From Verrucomicrobiales bacterium (GTDB lineage Bacteria > Verrucomicrobiota > Verrucomicrobiia > Verrucomicrobiales > DEV007): a stretch of 36,694 nt of DNA. The translations under genes were made by a program, and so were the position numbers. The notes below the pieces were generated by a model. The model was given only the letters and a program-made list of their open reading frames with translations, was not told where the DNA came from and did no database searches. This document shows positions 22,095 to 31,560 of the stretch, piece after piece. Each line of letters begins with the position of its first letter. Position 1 is the stretch's first letter. The stretch covers positions 1 to 36,694 of the forward strand of contig JARGNI010000049.1 of the NCBI GenBank assembly GCA_029213195.1. The letters are read 5' to 3'.

Positions 22095-23591
22095 ATGTCG
22101 ACGCATCGCCTCTGCGCCTTTCTTCTCTTTCTCTCCCCGATGGCAATCTCGGGAGCCGATCATTTCCTGACGATCGGGGGAGGCTATTCTCCTGCGGGAA
22201 ACCAGGTTTCCATTGAGAAGAACATCCAGTTCTATCAGCGAGTCATCGATGGGGTGGGGATTTCTTCCGCTCCGCATGACCTCTATTTTTCCGATGGCAA
22301 GGCACCGGGTCGGGATGTCCAGTTCGAGCCGGCAGAGAGCAATGTTCCCGACGCCAACCGCCTTCTCGCGAAGCTCTTTGGCAGCGAGAAATATCTCGAT
22401 CTCCAGTATCGGGATCACGAGGTGGAGAAGGTGACGGGCATGACGAGTCCCGAGGCGATCGAATCCTGGTTCAAGAAAACCGGAGCGAAGCTCGAGAAAG
22501 GAGACCGACTGATCCTCTACGCGACGGCTCACGGCGGGAGAAGCCAGGACAAGAAGAACCTGCACAATACGAAGCTGTATCTCTGGAACACGCGTCCCAT
22601 CGATGTCTCTCGGGTTGCCGAGTTGATCGAGGGTCTTCCTGACGGGGTGCAGGTCACCCTGATCATGGCCCAGTGCTATTCGGGGGGATTCGCGCACACG
22701 ATTTTTCCGAGCGGCGATCCCAAGAAGGGAGACCAGGAGCGGGTCGTCGCTGGATTCTTCTCCACGACGCACGATCGCATGGCGGCGGGATGCACTCCAG
22801 ATATCGACGAGGAGAACTACGATGAGTTCAGCAGTCATTTCTGGGCTGCGCTTCTCGGCCAGAGTCGGACCGGGAAGCCAATCGAGTCCGCCGACTACGA
22901 TGGAGACGGTTCCGTCAGCTTTGCCGAGGCGCATGCCTACACCGTTCTCGTCTCGGAGACGATCGATATTCCCCAGAAAACCAGCGATGCCTTTCTGAGG
23001 AAGCGGAGTCAGTTCAAGGACAAGGAACATCCCAAGCTGCTCTCGAAGGAGATCCCGTTTTCCGAAATCGAAAAGCTTGCGAATTCGTTGGAAACCACCG
23101 TTCTCTCTCGGCTCTCGGAGTCGCTGGATCTCGAGGGAGAGAAGCGATATGGGACCGCGCGAAAGCGAGCCGAGGAGATTGCGAAGAAGCGAAAGCAACT
23201 TGCCGAGGAAGAGAAAAAGGAGAAACGAAACTACGATTCTGCGCGGTCGGCCCTTCGCCAGGCGGTGACCGCGCGCTGGCCAGAGGTCGCCAACCTGCTC
23301 AAGCCCGAATCGATTCGGTTGATTACGGAAAACGGTGATGAGTTGGTCTCTGTTGTAGAAAGTCATCCCCGTCATGCCGCCTGGATCAAATCAGGCGAAA
23401 AGCGAAAACAACTCGTCGATGAGCGGTTCCGGCTGGACAAGGACTGGGCCAAGCTACAGCGCTTCCTGGTCGCTTGTGATTCCATTCTTCTCGAGGAAAA
23501 CCTGAAGCGATTGGATCGACCGGAAAGTTGGAAGCGCTACGAGGAAGTGATCGCGGCAGAGGGGGAGTTCCTCGGCTCGTCGGAATCCTGA
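22095..23591 (+). CDS. Secreted caspase-fold (clan CD) cysteine peptidase with EF-hand loop
   Basis: Protein of 498 aa with a signal peptide (residues 1-20, ending MAISG). The catalytic pair expected of clan CD peptidases (C13/C14) is visible: His146 in LILYATAHGG and Cys194 in LIMAQCYSGGFAH, each at the end of a hydrophobic strand. Residues 267-278 (DYDGDGSVSFAE) form a canonical EF-hand calcium loop with D267, D269, D271 and E278. From about residue 325 a Lys/Glu/Ala-rich stretch (KRYGTARKRAEEIAKKRKQL) predicts a coiled coil. It converges on pbpC (8-bp gap). Specificity is not predictable; the S1-pocket Asp typical of metacaspases was not identified. Calcium activation is plausible by analogy but unproven. 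A legumain/gingipain-like role is also possible. Confidence 0.72.
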   Translation: MSTHRLCAFLLFLSPMAISGADHFLTIGGGYSPAGNQVSIEKNIQFYQRVIDGVGISSAPHDLYFSDGKAPGRDVQFEPAESNVPDANRLLAKLFGSEKYLDLQYRDHEVEKVTGMTSPEAIESWFKKTGAKLEKGDRLILYATAHGGRSQDKKNLHNTKLYLWNTRPIDVSRVAELIEGLPDGVQVTLIMAQCYSGGFAHTIFPSGDPKKGDQERVVAGFFSTTHDRMAAGCTPDIDEENYDEFSSHFWAALLGQSRTGKPIESADYDGDGSVSFAEAHAYTVLVSETIDIPQKTSDAFLRKRSQFKDKEHPKLLSKEIPFSEIEKLANSLETTVLSRLSESLDLEGEKRYGTARKRAEEIAKKRKQLAEEEKKEKRNYDSARSALRQAVTARWPEVANLLKPESIRLITENGDELVSVVESHPRHAAWIKSGEKRKQLVDERFRLDKDWAKLQRFLVACDSILLEENLKRLDRPESWKRYEEVIAAEGEFLGSSES

Positions 23592-23599
23592 CACATCGC

Positions 23600-25924
23600 T
23601 CAAAGCGCCTTGACGACGACACGGGTCGTGACTGCTTTCCCGCTGACTTCATCGATCGCGGTGACTTCGTGTTCGCCGGGTTTGAGGAGGAGCCAGTGAT
23701 GGTCGCCTTCGGATTCGATGGAGAGACTGGAGGATTCCCACAGGATTTTCTCTGCCCCGCTCCCGGCGATTTCCAGGGGGAACTTGCTTCCGTTTCCGGG
23801 TAGATCGGGATCGAGAAAGGCGACGGTCCCGGAAACCGGGCTGATGATTCGGAAATTCGGACGAGTTTCCATCGGGGTGAGGGGGCGGAGTTCGGCGATC
23901 GAAGCCAGGGAATGCTCGGCATTCTGCCACCAGTGATGATATTCCCTGGTGAGCAGGGTTTTCTTCTCGGGCGTATACTCCTCTTCGGAGGCTGGCAGAG
24001 GTTGTTGTCCCGAGAGAAACCACTCCCTCGTCAAACGGGAGACCGGGAGATCGAGGTGAGCGGGAGGGGTTTTTCCTGAAAGGCGATCGACCGCGATACG
24101 GCGAGCCTTCTCCGGCGGATCAAACCACCGAGGTTCTCGATCACGATACAGTTCCGTCATGACCCGGTGAAAGATCGGGGCGGCACCGATCGCACCCGAG
24201 ATCTGGTTCAGGGGGCGATTGTCGAAGCGCCCGACCCAGACCCCGACCGTGAAGTCCGGGGTGTAGCCCACCGTCCAATTGTCGCGAAAATCTGTTGAGG
24301 TCCCCGTTTTTGCCGCGACCCGGAAAGGGAGGCGGAGTGGCGAGTGAAGCCCGAAAGCCTCGACCCGAGCCTGGTTGTCGGAAAGGACATCGGCGATGAG
24401 CCAGGCCTGGTCCGGGTCGAACAGGGTGGAGTCCTCGACCTGACCCTGTTGAGTCGCGGTCGTGGTGGCGAGTCGGTAGGGGACCGCTCTCCCGAGTCGG
24501 GCAAGAGTGGAGTACGCCTGGGTCAACTCGAGGAGACGAACCGGGGCGTTCCCGAGGGTCAGTCCGAGACCGAACTCGTCGGAACCCTCCGAGAGACTGG
24601 TCATTCCGAACTGGCTCGTCAGGGTTTGGTGGAGAATGTCAGGCCCGCCGATCGAGTCGAGCAACTTGACGGCGGGAACATTGTAGGAGCAGGCCAGTGC
24701 CCGGCGGAGAGAGACGGGGCCATGAAAGCGGCGGTCGAAATTGACCGGTTGGTAGGTTCCGGTCGAGGTCACGTATTCGATCGGGGTATCGGCGATGACA
24801 TGAGACGGGTGGTGTCCGCGTTCAAAGGCGAGGAGATAGGTGAAGGGTTTCAGGGTCGATCCCGCCGAGCGGGGCTCCCAGGCGCCGTTGATTTGACCTC
24901 CCTGGGATCGGAAGAATGAGCGAGATCCGGTGAGGGCGAGGACGTTCCCGGTTTCATTCTCCAGGACAACGACGGCGGCCTGGAGATCATCGGTCTCCCG
25001 GGATTGATGAGCGAGACGAGAAAGCTCAGCGGATACGGCGCTCTCGACAAAGGTTTGCAGGGAAAGGTCGAGGGTGGTCGCGACTTCTGATCCGGAGTCG
25101 CGTGCCTCGGTGATAATGTCAGGATGAATCTGCTCGACCAGTTCTACGAAGTGAGGGGCATGGAAGACCTGGGAGGAACCGGGGAGCAGTCGGAGCGGCT
25201 CGATAAGAGCGGTAGTGAACTCGGCTTCCGTGATCCAGCCCTCGCTCTTCATTCTCTCGAGGACCCAGTGCTGTCGTTTGCGGGCTCCGTCGAGATTCCT
25301 CCAGGGATTCAGGCGAGAGGGCTTGTTGGGGAGCCCGGCGAGGAGGGCTGCTTCGGCAAGGGATAGGTCTCGCAGGGGTTTCCCGAAGTAGCCTTCGGCG
25401 GCGGCTCGGGCTCCCGTGAACTGGTTTCCGTAGGGAAGACGATTTAGGTAGGCCGTCAGGATGGTTTCCTTGTCCGCCCACATCTCGAGTTTTCGGGCGG
25501 TGAGAGCTTCCCAGATCTTGGTGCGAAGGGTTCGCCGGCGAGGCTCCGAGTATATCTTGATCGTTTGCTGGGTCACGGTGGAGGCACCAGATACGAAACG
25601 TCGATGAAGCAGGGCATCCCGGCTCGCTCGAGCCACCCCGAGCAGATCGATTCCGTTGTGCTGATAGAATCGAGAGTCTTCCGCCGCGAGGGTGGCCTGG
25701 ATCAGGAGGGGGGAGAATTCCTCGAAGCGGGCCGGTTCGGCGGCTCGCAGATCGTTGTCGAGGAATCGACGGATGGGAGTGCCTTCCTGATCGACAAAGA
25801 GCAGGCCCTGGGGGGCGCCGTCTGCTATGCTTTCAGGAAGGGAGAAGAAGAGAGGGGCGATATAGAAAACGGCGCCATATCCCACGAAGAGGATACCGAG
25901 AAAGATCAGGAGGCGCCTTTTCAT
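23600..25924 (-). CDS. pbpC: Penicillin-binding protein 1C (PbpC)
   Basis: Protein of 774 aa. One N-terminal membrane segment (about 5-27) is followed by a GT51 glycosyltransferase domain with catalytic Glu82 in AAEDSRFYQHNGIDLLG and STVTQQTIK. The transpeptidase domain has intact S356-T-L-K359, S413-Y-N415 and K539-T-G541. The C-terminal 120 or so residues form a beta-rich BiPBP_C-type domain (RIISPVSGTVAFLDPDLPG, HHWLLLKPGEHEVTAIDEVSG). It lies 30 bp downstream of the alpha-2-macroglobulin gene on the same strand, a pairing found in many Gram-negative bacteria (yfhM-pbpC). The proposed role is to repair peptidoglycan where the macroglobulin has trapped a protease. Unlike the PBP1A-like protein at 14.7-17.3 kb, all acyltransferase residues are kept. 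Confidence 0.93.
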   Translation of the reverse strand: MKRRLLIFLGILFVGYGAVFYIAPLFFSLPESIADGAPQGLLFVDQEGTPIRRFLDNDLRAAEPARFEEFSPLLIQATLAAEDSRFYQHNGIDLLGVARASRDALLHRRFVSGASTVTQQTIKIYSEPRRRTLRTKIWEALTARKLEMWADKETILTAYLNRLPYGNQFTGARAAAEGYFGKPLRDLSLAEAALLAGLPNKPSRLNPWRNLDGARKRQHWVLERMKSEGWITEAEFTTALIEPLRLLPGSSQVFHAPHFVELVEQIHPDIITEARDSGSEVATTLDLSLQTFVESAVSAELSRLAHQSRETDDLQAAVVVLENETGNVLALTGSRSFFRSQGGQINGAWEPRSAGSTLKPFTYLLAFERGHHPSHVIADTPIEYVTSTGTYQPVNFDRRFHGPVSLRRALACSYNVPAVKLLDSIGGPDILHQTLTSQFGMTSLSEGSDEFGLGLTLGNAPVRLLELTQAYSTLARLGRAVPYRLATTTATQQGQVEDSTLFDPDQAWLIADVLSDNQARVEAFGLHSPLRLPFRVAAKTGTSTDFRDNWTVGYTPDFTVGVWVGRFDNRPLNQISGAIGAAPIFHRVMTELYRDREPRWFDPPEKARRIAVDRLSGKTPPAHLDLPVSRLTREWFLSGQQPLPASEEEYTPEKKTLLTREYHHWWQNAEHSLASIAELRPLTPMETRPNFRIISPVSGTVAFLDPDLPGNGSKFPLEIAGSGAEKILWESSSLSIESEGDHHWLLLKPGEHEVTAIDEVSGKAVTTRVVVKAL

Positions 25925-25954
25925 CTCAGGGATTCACCAGGAACGAGGATTCTA

Positions 25955-28900
25955 TTATCGGAGCGCCACTTCGCCTGCCCCGAGAGCTTTGGCGGCAGCA
26001 CGGATTCGTCCCGTTCCGCTGAGGCCGAATCGTTGCGGCTCATACATCGCCTCGATTTTCGCAGGGGGGGATGTGACCTCACCCGGAGCGACGACGCGAG
26101 CCAGATACTGGAGGCTGTAGTCACCCGCCCGGTAGACCTGATCGGCAAAAAACAGGACCCGATCTTTCCGGATTTCACGGTAGTGCGTGTAGAGCGTTCG
26201 CCGTTTCTTCGTGGTATTGACCTTCTGGGTGGCCTGCGACTTGAAGGTGGGGTTCACTGCTTCGAAGATGGCGGGCAGGGCATCGTCGATCGCGAGGTAG
26301 TTCTCTCGGTCGTTGGGGATGTTGAGATCCAGCGTCACGAGGATGAGATCGCCGACTTCGAGGTCTTCGGCTGCCGAGATCGATCCATCCGAGTCGACTT
26401 TTTCGTAGGTGCGCTGGATTGCAAATCCGTTGTTCTCCGGTTCGATCGGCATCAGCTCGGGACGGGTTTCGACTCGGATCGTCGTGTAGACGGTGCCGCT
26501 CCCGCGAGGAGCAATCGAGAGAGCGTCGACGCCGATGTTCTCTTCAAAGGAAAAGGATTGAGTCTGGCTATCGGGAGTCGCGGTGAGCTCGATCGCTTGG
26601 CTTTGCCCGTCGAAGGTCACTTCCACCTGGTTTGCCGCCATCGAGCCAGCAGTGGCCTCACTGTAGTTCGCGAGGGCGATCAGCGGCCAGGCATTCGAGT
26701 AGGTGCTGCCCCAGCCATTCCTCGGTTGGCGCAGGGACATGAGTTCGTCGAGAAGGGTGTCGACTCGATCGCTTCCCGGATCGTGACGGAGTTGGGCGAG
26801 GAGCCGGGTCGCGGCAAGATAAGGCCGTTTGTACCAGGTCACCTCGGCGACGGGGACGGCTTCGGCCGGAGCGAGAAGGGCTTCGATTCGATCCGGGGAA
26901 GAAGCACCGCCTTCGATCATCGCGAGAGCGAGGAGGGAACGAGCTTCGAGAGAGAGCTGCTGGCGCTTCTGATAGAGCACTTCGTGGTAGCTGTTTTCGC
27001 TGACGCCGGCAAGAGCGAGCGCATAGGTGGAGAGACAGCGTTGCGAGAGTTCGTAGGTGTTTCCGAGATCGGCAGTATTCCGCAGATTCTTGGCGAGGTA
27101 TTTCCAGAGGGCGTCCGCCGAGTCTTCCGGCACATCGAGCCCCTGTTGCTGCGCCAGGGCAATGGCGACCCCGGCGTAGGCGCTTCCCCAGAGAACCGAT
27201 TCGCTGGCTCCGGGCCAGTAGCCCAAACCGCCGTCGGAGGTCTGCATGGAAAAGAGGCGATCGATCGCCTTGCCGGTCACCGAGGCGACATGCTCAGGTG
27301 ACTGATCCAGCGGTGGCATCACTTTTCGAAGTTGTTGCGTGCTGAGCCAGGGGATCAATGATGAGGTCGTCTGCTCGACGCATCCGTAGGGATACTTCAG
27401 GAGATAGTCGAGACCATCGGCGGCCTCGATGAGTCGTGAGTTGGAAAAAGAAACTTCGACCTTCCCGGTTCCGGTCCGAAGCCTCGGCTCCACTTTCTCG
27501 AGGACGCTCTCGAGGCTCTCTCCATTCTTCAGGGTGAAGCTATGAGACTCCCGAAGCAGGGGCAGGGGGTAGCCCACCTGGATAGTCGATTCGGTGGCAT
27601 CGCGAAGTCGTTCCTCGGTGAGCGAGTTGACACGCCAGGTCCACTTGGCCTCTCCGACCGAAGTCATGGCGATGGGAAACGAGAGAGTTTCGGTGGCTTG
27701 GGGCTCAAGAAGGGCGCGGACGGTTCTTTCGGTTTCACGAGAGTCCGCAGAGAGACTCGTGGAAAGGTTTTCTCCAATCCGGGAAACGAAAACGGCATGA
27801 TCATCGAGCGTGACCGTGACCTCGACCTCCTGCACCTGTTCGGTGTTGTTGTGGAGAACGGCCGAGACATCGACTTGATCAGTCAGGTTGGTGAAAACGG
27901 GGAGCGCAGGCTCGATGATGAGCGGCTTGTTGATGATCACGGGGGCTTCGCCATGTCCAAAGCGATTCCCTTCGGAGACAACTGCCATCAATCGGAAGGT
28001 CGTCAGATTGTCAGGGGCGGTAAATGTCGCGGTGACCTTGCCCTCCGCATCGGTTCTCAAGGTCGGTTCCCAGAATGCGAGTGCCTTGAAGTCCTTGCGG
28101 ATGCGATCTGGATCCAGTCCCTGGCCGTGTCCACCGCCTCCGATGACGTATCCCTTGTTCCCGAAATCCTGCTCCAGGGGATTCTCGGGTAAAAGCTCAC
28201 TGATGCTCTGGCCGGTGCGGACGGAGAGAGGAAACACTTCGTGAAACACTTCGTGAGGATCCGGAGTTTGATGGCCGGTCAGGCTGAGGACTCCCTCGTC
28301 GACGGCGAAGAACGTCACCGAGGCATTGGCGACGGCCTCTCCGCCGAGGGTCTGCACCAAGGTGGTCACTTCGACTTCTTCTCCCGGTTGGTAGTAGGCC
28401 TCGGGACCTGAGTCGATCGTCACCTCTAGATGGGAGGCGGGATCGTCGACCTCGATCTGGGTATAGCCGAGGCGATAGTCCGCGGAGGTGTGAATGTGAG
28501 GGCTTTCTGCAGATCCTCGAACGAGGAAGGCCGACGCAAAAATATTCGGGGCGTCGCCTTGCTGGATCGGAATTTCGACGACGGTTTCATATTCCGTGAT
28601 CTCGATAGGTCGGCTCGCACGGACTCCGCCTCTCTCCGTGGTGAGGATGCCTTTGCCGAATACCGGGGATCGGACGAGGACTTTCGCGACATCACCAACC
28701 TTGTAGCTGGACTTGTCGGGGATCATGTCGATGCGGATAACGTCGTACCAGGACCAACTGGGTTCTTCGGCTCCGATGACAGTGAATCGGGTGCGCGTCA
28801 GGACAGGGCGATTTTGCGCATCTCTCGCCGTGAGCGTGATGAGATAGTCGCCCGCCTCAGCAAAAGAAAGGGACTGAGGAAATGCACGAGTCAGGCCGGT

Positions 28901-31357
28901 TTCGGCATCCACCACGGTAACGAGCTCGATAGTTTCTTCCTGGACCGTTTCGAGCCGGTGATCGTTGCGGTAGGTCATGCGACCATTCGCGCCCATGACT
29001 TTCACGGTATTGTAGATTTTGCGTTCGACGAGGATCGTGGTCTCGACGGGAGTAGTGTAGGCGGTCCCATCTGCGGAAACTGCGGCAAGAGAGAAGGTCG
29101 GACTGTCGCCAGCTCGGTGAACTCCATCGGGGCTGTTGAGCCCGAGGTAAAAATCGGAGCTGTGAACGGTGAAGGACGCACTGCGGGAAATCGTTTGTTG
29201 ATTCGCATCCGTGACTTGCGTGGTCAGGCTGACACGACGAGGGCCGGGAGCGACTTTCTGTTCGGGGAGGTCGACCACGACTTCTCCATTACCTTTCGAC
29301 GAGAGAGGCTCGGTGCCATCTGCGCTGAAGCTCTCCCGGTCGACCGTGAGGTTGCCGAAGTCGAAGTCATCGAAACCGCGGGGGCGGGGGTATTCCCGGT
29401 AGGCGTAGATGTTCCACTGCATCTCGGCCTTGGACAGGGCCTTGCCCATGTAGTATTTCGCGGAAATTCCGATGGGGATGGGTTCTCCGAAATCGTAGGA
29501 TTGTTCGTGATCGATTCCGATCTCGAAGGTGTTGACCCGGTAGTCTTCCACCTGGAACGAGTGGTTGGTGATCAGTCTCCAATCGGGATGGTCTTCGAGG
29601 TCTCGGGGATTGAAGTCGAGTTCGACCGTGTGCCACCCCATCCCTGACGAGGGCAGGGTGAGGCTCTCGTCGAGTTCTCCTGTTTCGTCGATCTGAGCTT
29701 CTTCTTCGAAAATCTTTCGACGCCGGCTGTCATAGACTCGGAGTGTCGCTTCCCCGGCTCCTGGTCCGAGAAGTTTTTCTTCGTCGACGAATCGAGAGAT
29801 CGCTTTCAGTTTCACCTCATCCCCGGGACGATAGACATTGCGGTCGGAAAAGATCATCGTCCGCCGTTCCCCGACGGCGAGGTCGTTGTATCGCTGGTTG
29901 ATCGAGAAACTCCAGAGCCCGAGGGAGTTCATCCGCTGGTAGAAAGGCTTCACATGACGGTCCTGTCCGAACTGCACATCGAGGTAAAAAGAGGATGCGC
30001 CTTCCGGATCATCCGCGTAAAAATCGGCGTCGAAACTGACGAGTCCCTGGGCATCTGTGGTCGCTTCGGCGAGAACTCGGGCATCGGAGTTGGCGAGGGC
30101 GATTTTTGTCTGGGCGAGCGGGGTCCCATTCCGAATCGAGAAGGCATAGATCAGCGTTTCATCGGAATTCTGCTTCCAAGCGAGACCGATATCAGTCAGC
30201 TGGATGAGGGACTGGGCGCCGACTTCCCGCTTCTCCCGGGTGGCTGATTTTCCTTCGGAACAGAGATAGAAAGCTCCCGTGGTCGTGTTCTCACTCAGCT
30301 CATCCCAGTCGAGCGATACGGTCTCTGTCCTGTCGATCTTTGCTTCAGGCTCATGGAAGTGGTCGTAGATCGTTTTCCCGGGGATGGAGGAAAAGGCGAG
30401 GGCCTGCTCTTCTCCCCACCCTTCGTATTTCTCGCCGTATTCGTGAAGAGCCAGAATCAGTTGGTCACCTTCGAGTCGTTTCACCCGGGTGCGGAGCCCG
30501 GTGAGGTTCCCCATGCGGACATCGAAACGACGATGCCCCGTGGCATTCTGGGTGGTGGAAAATGCCGGGTAGGTCACGAATCCTTCGTTGGGCTCGAAGG
30601 ATACGGTCTTCGTGATCGTCTGGCTTAGCTGGGTCAGGTCGTGCGCGATGATCCCTTCGCGCAGGGTGACCTGGTAGGGGGTGCCATAGTCGAATGATCC
30701 GGTGAGGGAAATGCGATATCGATCGCTCTCGATCTTGAGGTCCGAGGGGGCAGGGGTAATCTGGACGTGTTCGGCTACTTTGGCCGAGTCGAATCCGGGG
30801 GCGAGTCCGGCCTTGTTGTGAGAAAGGTTGATCACGAGAGGATTGTCATAAGGAGCCCGCGCGCTGATTTCGTTGATCACGAAAGCCCGGAGAGACGCGA
30901 GGTAGTCCAGTCGGCTCTCGGTGATGGTATGAGTCCCAGTGGTGTTGGAAAGTCCCTGGCGAGCGTGAAGATACCAGGTGCCGCCCAGGGGGAGGGAGTT
31001 GGCCGGGCCCAGGAGGACGAAATGACCGGGATCCGCGTCGGTCTCGCTGGTTCCGAGGTAGCTCTTGATCTCTTCCTGGGAAGGCCGTTTTGCTGTGACG
31101 GCGACAACGCGGCGATGTGGTTTATCGTAGAATTGGAGGAACTGCGCCGCGGTCGCTGGAGCGACGGGTTCGCTGAAGCGGAGCAGGATCGCGGTGTTGG
31201 CCGTAAAGGGACGATCCGAGGAGAAACTCGAGGGATACTGGCGATAGGTCAGAGCGGAAGTGGCTTCTTCCTCCTGCGAGTGAACGGGAGCAGGGAGAAA
31301 GGGGATCGTGATGGCGAGTGCCAGCAGGCAGAAGACGGGGAGACGTAGGGGGATCAT
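25955..31357 (-). CDS. Bacterial alpha-2-macroglobulin (thioester-containing, YfhM-like)
   Basis: Protein of 1800 aa from ATG at 31357; a cleavable signal peptide precedes SQEEEATS, with no lipobox, so unlike E. coli YfhM it is likely soluble in the periplasm. The order is macroglobulin (MG) domains, then a bait-type region, then the thioester domain with C1326-V-E-Q in YPYGCVEQTTSS, then an alpha/alpha toroid (helix-rich, for example LGYWPGASESVLWG) and a C-terminal beta domain. The Cys-Gln thioester traps attacking proteases covalently. It pairs with pbpC downstream, as expected. A 12-bp tandem duplication at 28231-28254 encodes HEVFHEVF in the middle of the protein. The exact protease targets are unknown. 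Confidence 0.92.
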   Translation of the reverse strand: MIPLRLPVFCLLALAITIPFLPAPVHSQEEEATSALTYRQYPSSFSSDRPFTANTAILLRFSEPVAPATAAQFLQFYDKPHRRVVAVTAKRPSQEEIKSYLGTSETDADPGHFVLLGPANSLPLGGTWYLHARQGLSNTTGTHTITESRLDYLASLRAFVINEISARAPYDNPLVINLSHNKAGLAPGFDSAKVAEHVQITPAPSDLKIESDRYRISLTGSFDYGTPYQVTLREGIIAHDLTQLSQTITKTVSFEPNEGFVTYPAFSTTQNATGHRRFDVRMGNLTGLRTRVKRLEGDQLILALHEYGEKYEGWGEEQALAFSSIPGKTIYDHFHEPEAKIDRTETVSLDWDELSENTTTGAFYLCSEGKSATREKREVGAQSLIQLTDIGLAWKQNSDETLIYAFSIRNGTPLAQTKIALANSDARVLAEATTDAQGLVSFDADFYADDPEGASSFYLDVQFGQDRHVKPFYQRMNSLGLWSFSINQRYNDLAVGERRTMIFSDRNVYRPGDEVKLKAISRFVDEEKLLGPGAGEATLRVYDSRRRKIFEEEAQIDETGELDESLTLPSSGMGWHTVELDFNPRDLEDHPDWRLITNHSFQVEDYRVNTFEIGIDHEQSYDFGEPIPIGISAKYYMGKALSKAEMQWNIYAYREYPRPRGFDDFDFGNLTVDRESFSADGTEPLSSKGNGEVVVDLPEQKVAPGPRRVSLTTQVTDANQQTISRSASFTVHSSDFYLGLNSPDGVHRAGDSPTFSLAAVSADGTAYTTPVETTILVERKIYNTVKVMGANGRMTYRNDHRLETVQEETIELVTVVDAETGLTRAFPQSLSFAEAGDYLITLTARDAQNRPVLTRTRFTVIGAEEPSWSWYDVIRIDMIPDKSSYKVGDVAKVLVRSPVFGKGILTTERGGVRASRPIEITEYETVVEIPIQQGDAPNIFASAFLVRGSAESPHIHTSADYRLGYTQIEVDDPASHLEVTIDSGPEAYYQPGEEVEVTTLVQTLGGEAVANASVTFFAVDEGVLSLTGHQTPDPHEVFHEVFPLSVRTGQSISELLPENPLEQDFGNKGYVIGGGGHGQGLDPDRIRKDFKALAFWEPTLRTDAEGKVTATFTAPDNLTTFRLMAVVSEGNRFGHGEAPVIINKPLIIEPALPVFTNLTDQVDVSAVLHNNTEQVQEVEVTVTLDDHAVFVSRIGENLSTSLSADSRETERTVRALLEPQATETLSFPIAMTSVGEAKWTWRVNSLTEERLRDATESTIQVGYPLPLLRESHSFTLKNGESLESVLEKVEPRLRTGTGKVEVSFSNSRLIEAADGLDYLLKYPYGCVEQTTSSLIPWLSTQQLRKVMPPLDQSPEHVASVTGKAIDRLFSMQTSDGGLGYWPGASESVLWGSAYAGVAIALAQQQGLDVPEDSADALWKYLAKNLRNTADLGNTYELSQRCLSTYALALAGVSENSYHEVLYQKRQQLSLEARSLLALAMIEGGASSPDRIEALLAPAEAVPVAEVTWYKRPYLAATRLLAQLRHDPGSDRVDTLLDELMSLRQPRNGWGSTYSNAWPLIALANYSEATAGSMAANQVEVTFDGQSQAIELTATPDSQTQSFSFEENIGVDALSIAPRGSGTVYTTIRVETRPELMPIEPENNGFAIQRTYEKVDSDGSISAAEDLEVGDLILVTLDLNIPNDRENYLAIDDALPAIFEAVNPTFKSQATQKVNTTKKRRTLYTHYREIRKDRVLFFADQVYRAGDYSLQYLARVVAPGEVTSPPAKIEAMYEPQRFGLSGTGRIRAAAKALGAGEVALR

Positions 31358-31560
31358 AGACAAAACTGGGTTCCGAGTTTTTGACGAATCATACGGTCCA
31401 GATATGACTCATCTTTCAGACGAAAATGCGATTCCCGAACGAGACTTGCTTTGTCGTTGGCGGAAATCGCGCTTCCTCTTCTAGGACGATGGAGGAGCTG
31501 TCGTTCTTAGTGGCGGATCGGGGAAACGAAATCCAGGAACGCGTTTCCTCAATGCAGAGG

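Noticed and set aside
25565-27301. Plus-strand open frame across the pbpC and A2M genes
   Set aside because: It spans two well-supported minus-strand genes and reads as low-complexity Glu/Gly/Arg-rich sequence with no family match.
25955-31357. Lipoprotein assignment for the alpha-2-macroglobulin
   Set aside because: The signal peptide contains a Cys in its hydrophobic core but no lipobox before the cleavage region; a soluble periplasmic form fits better.
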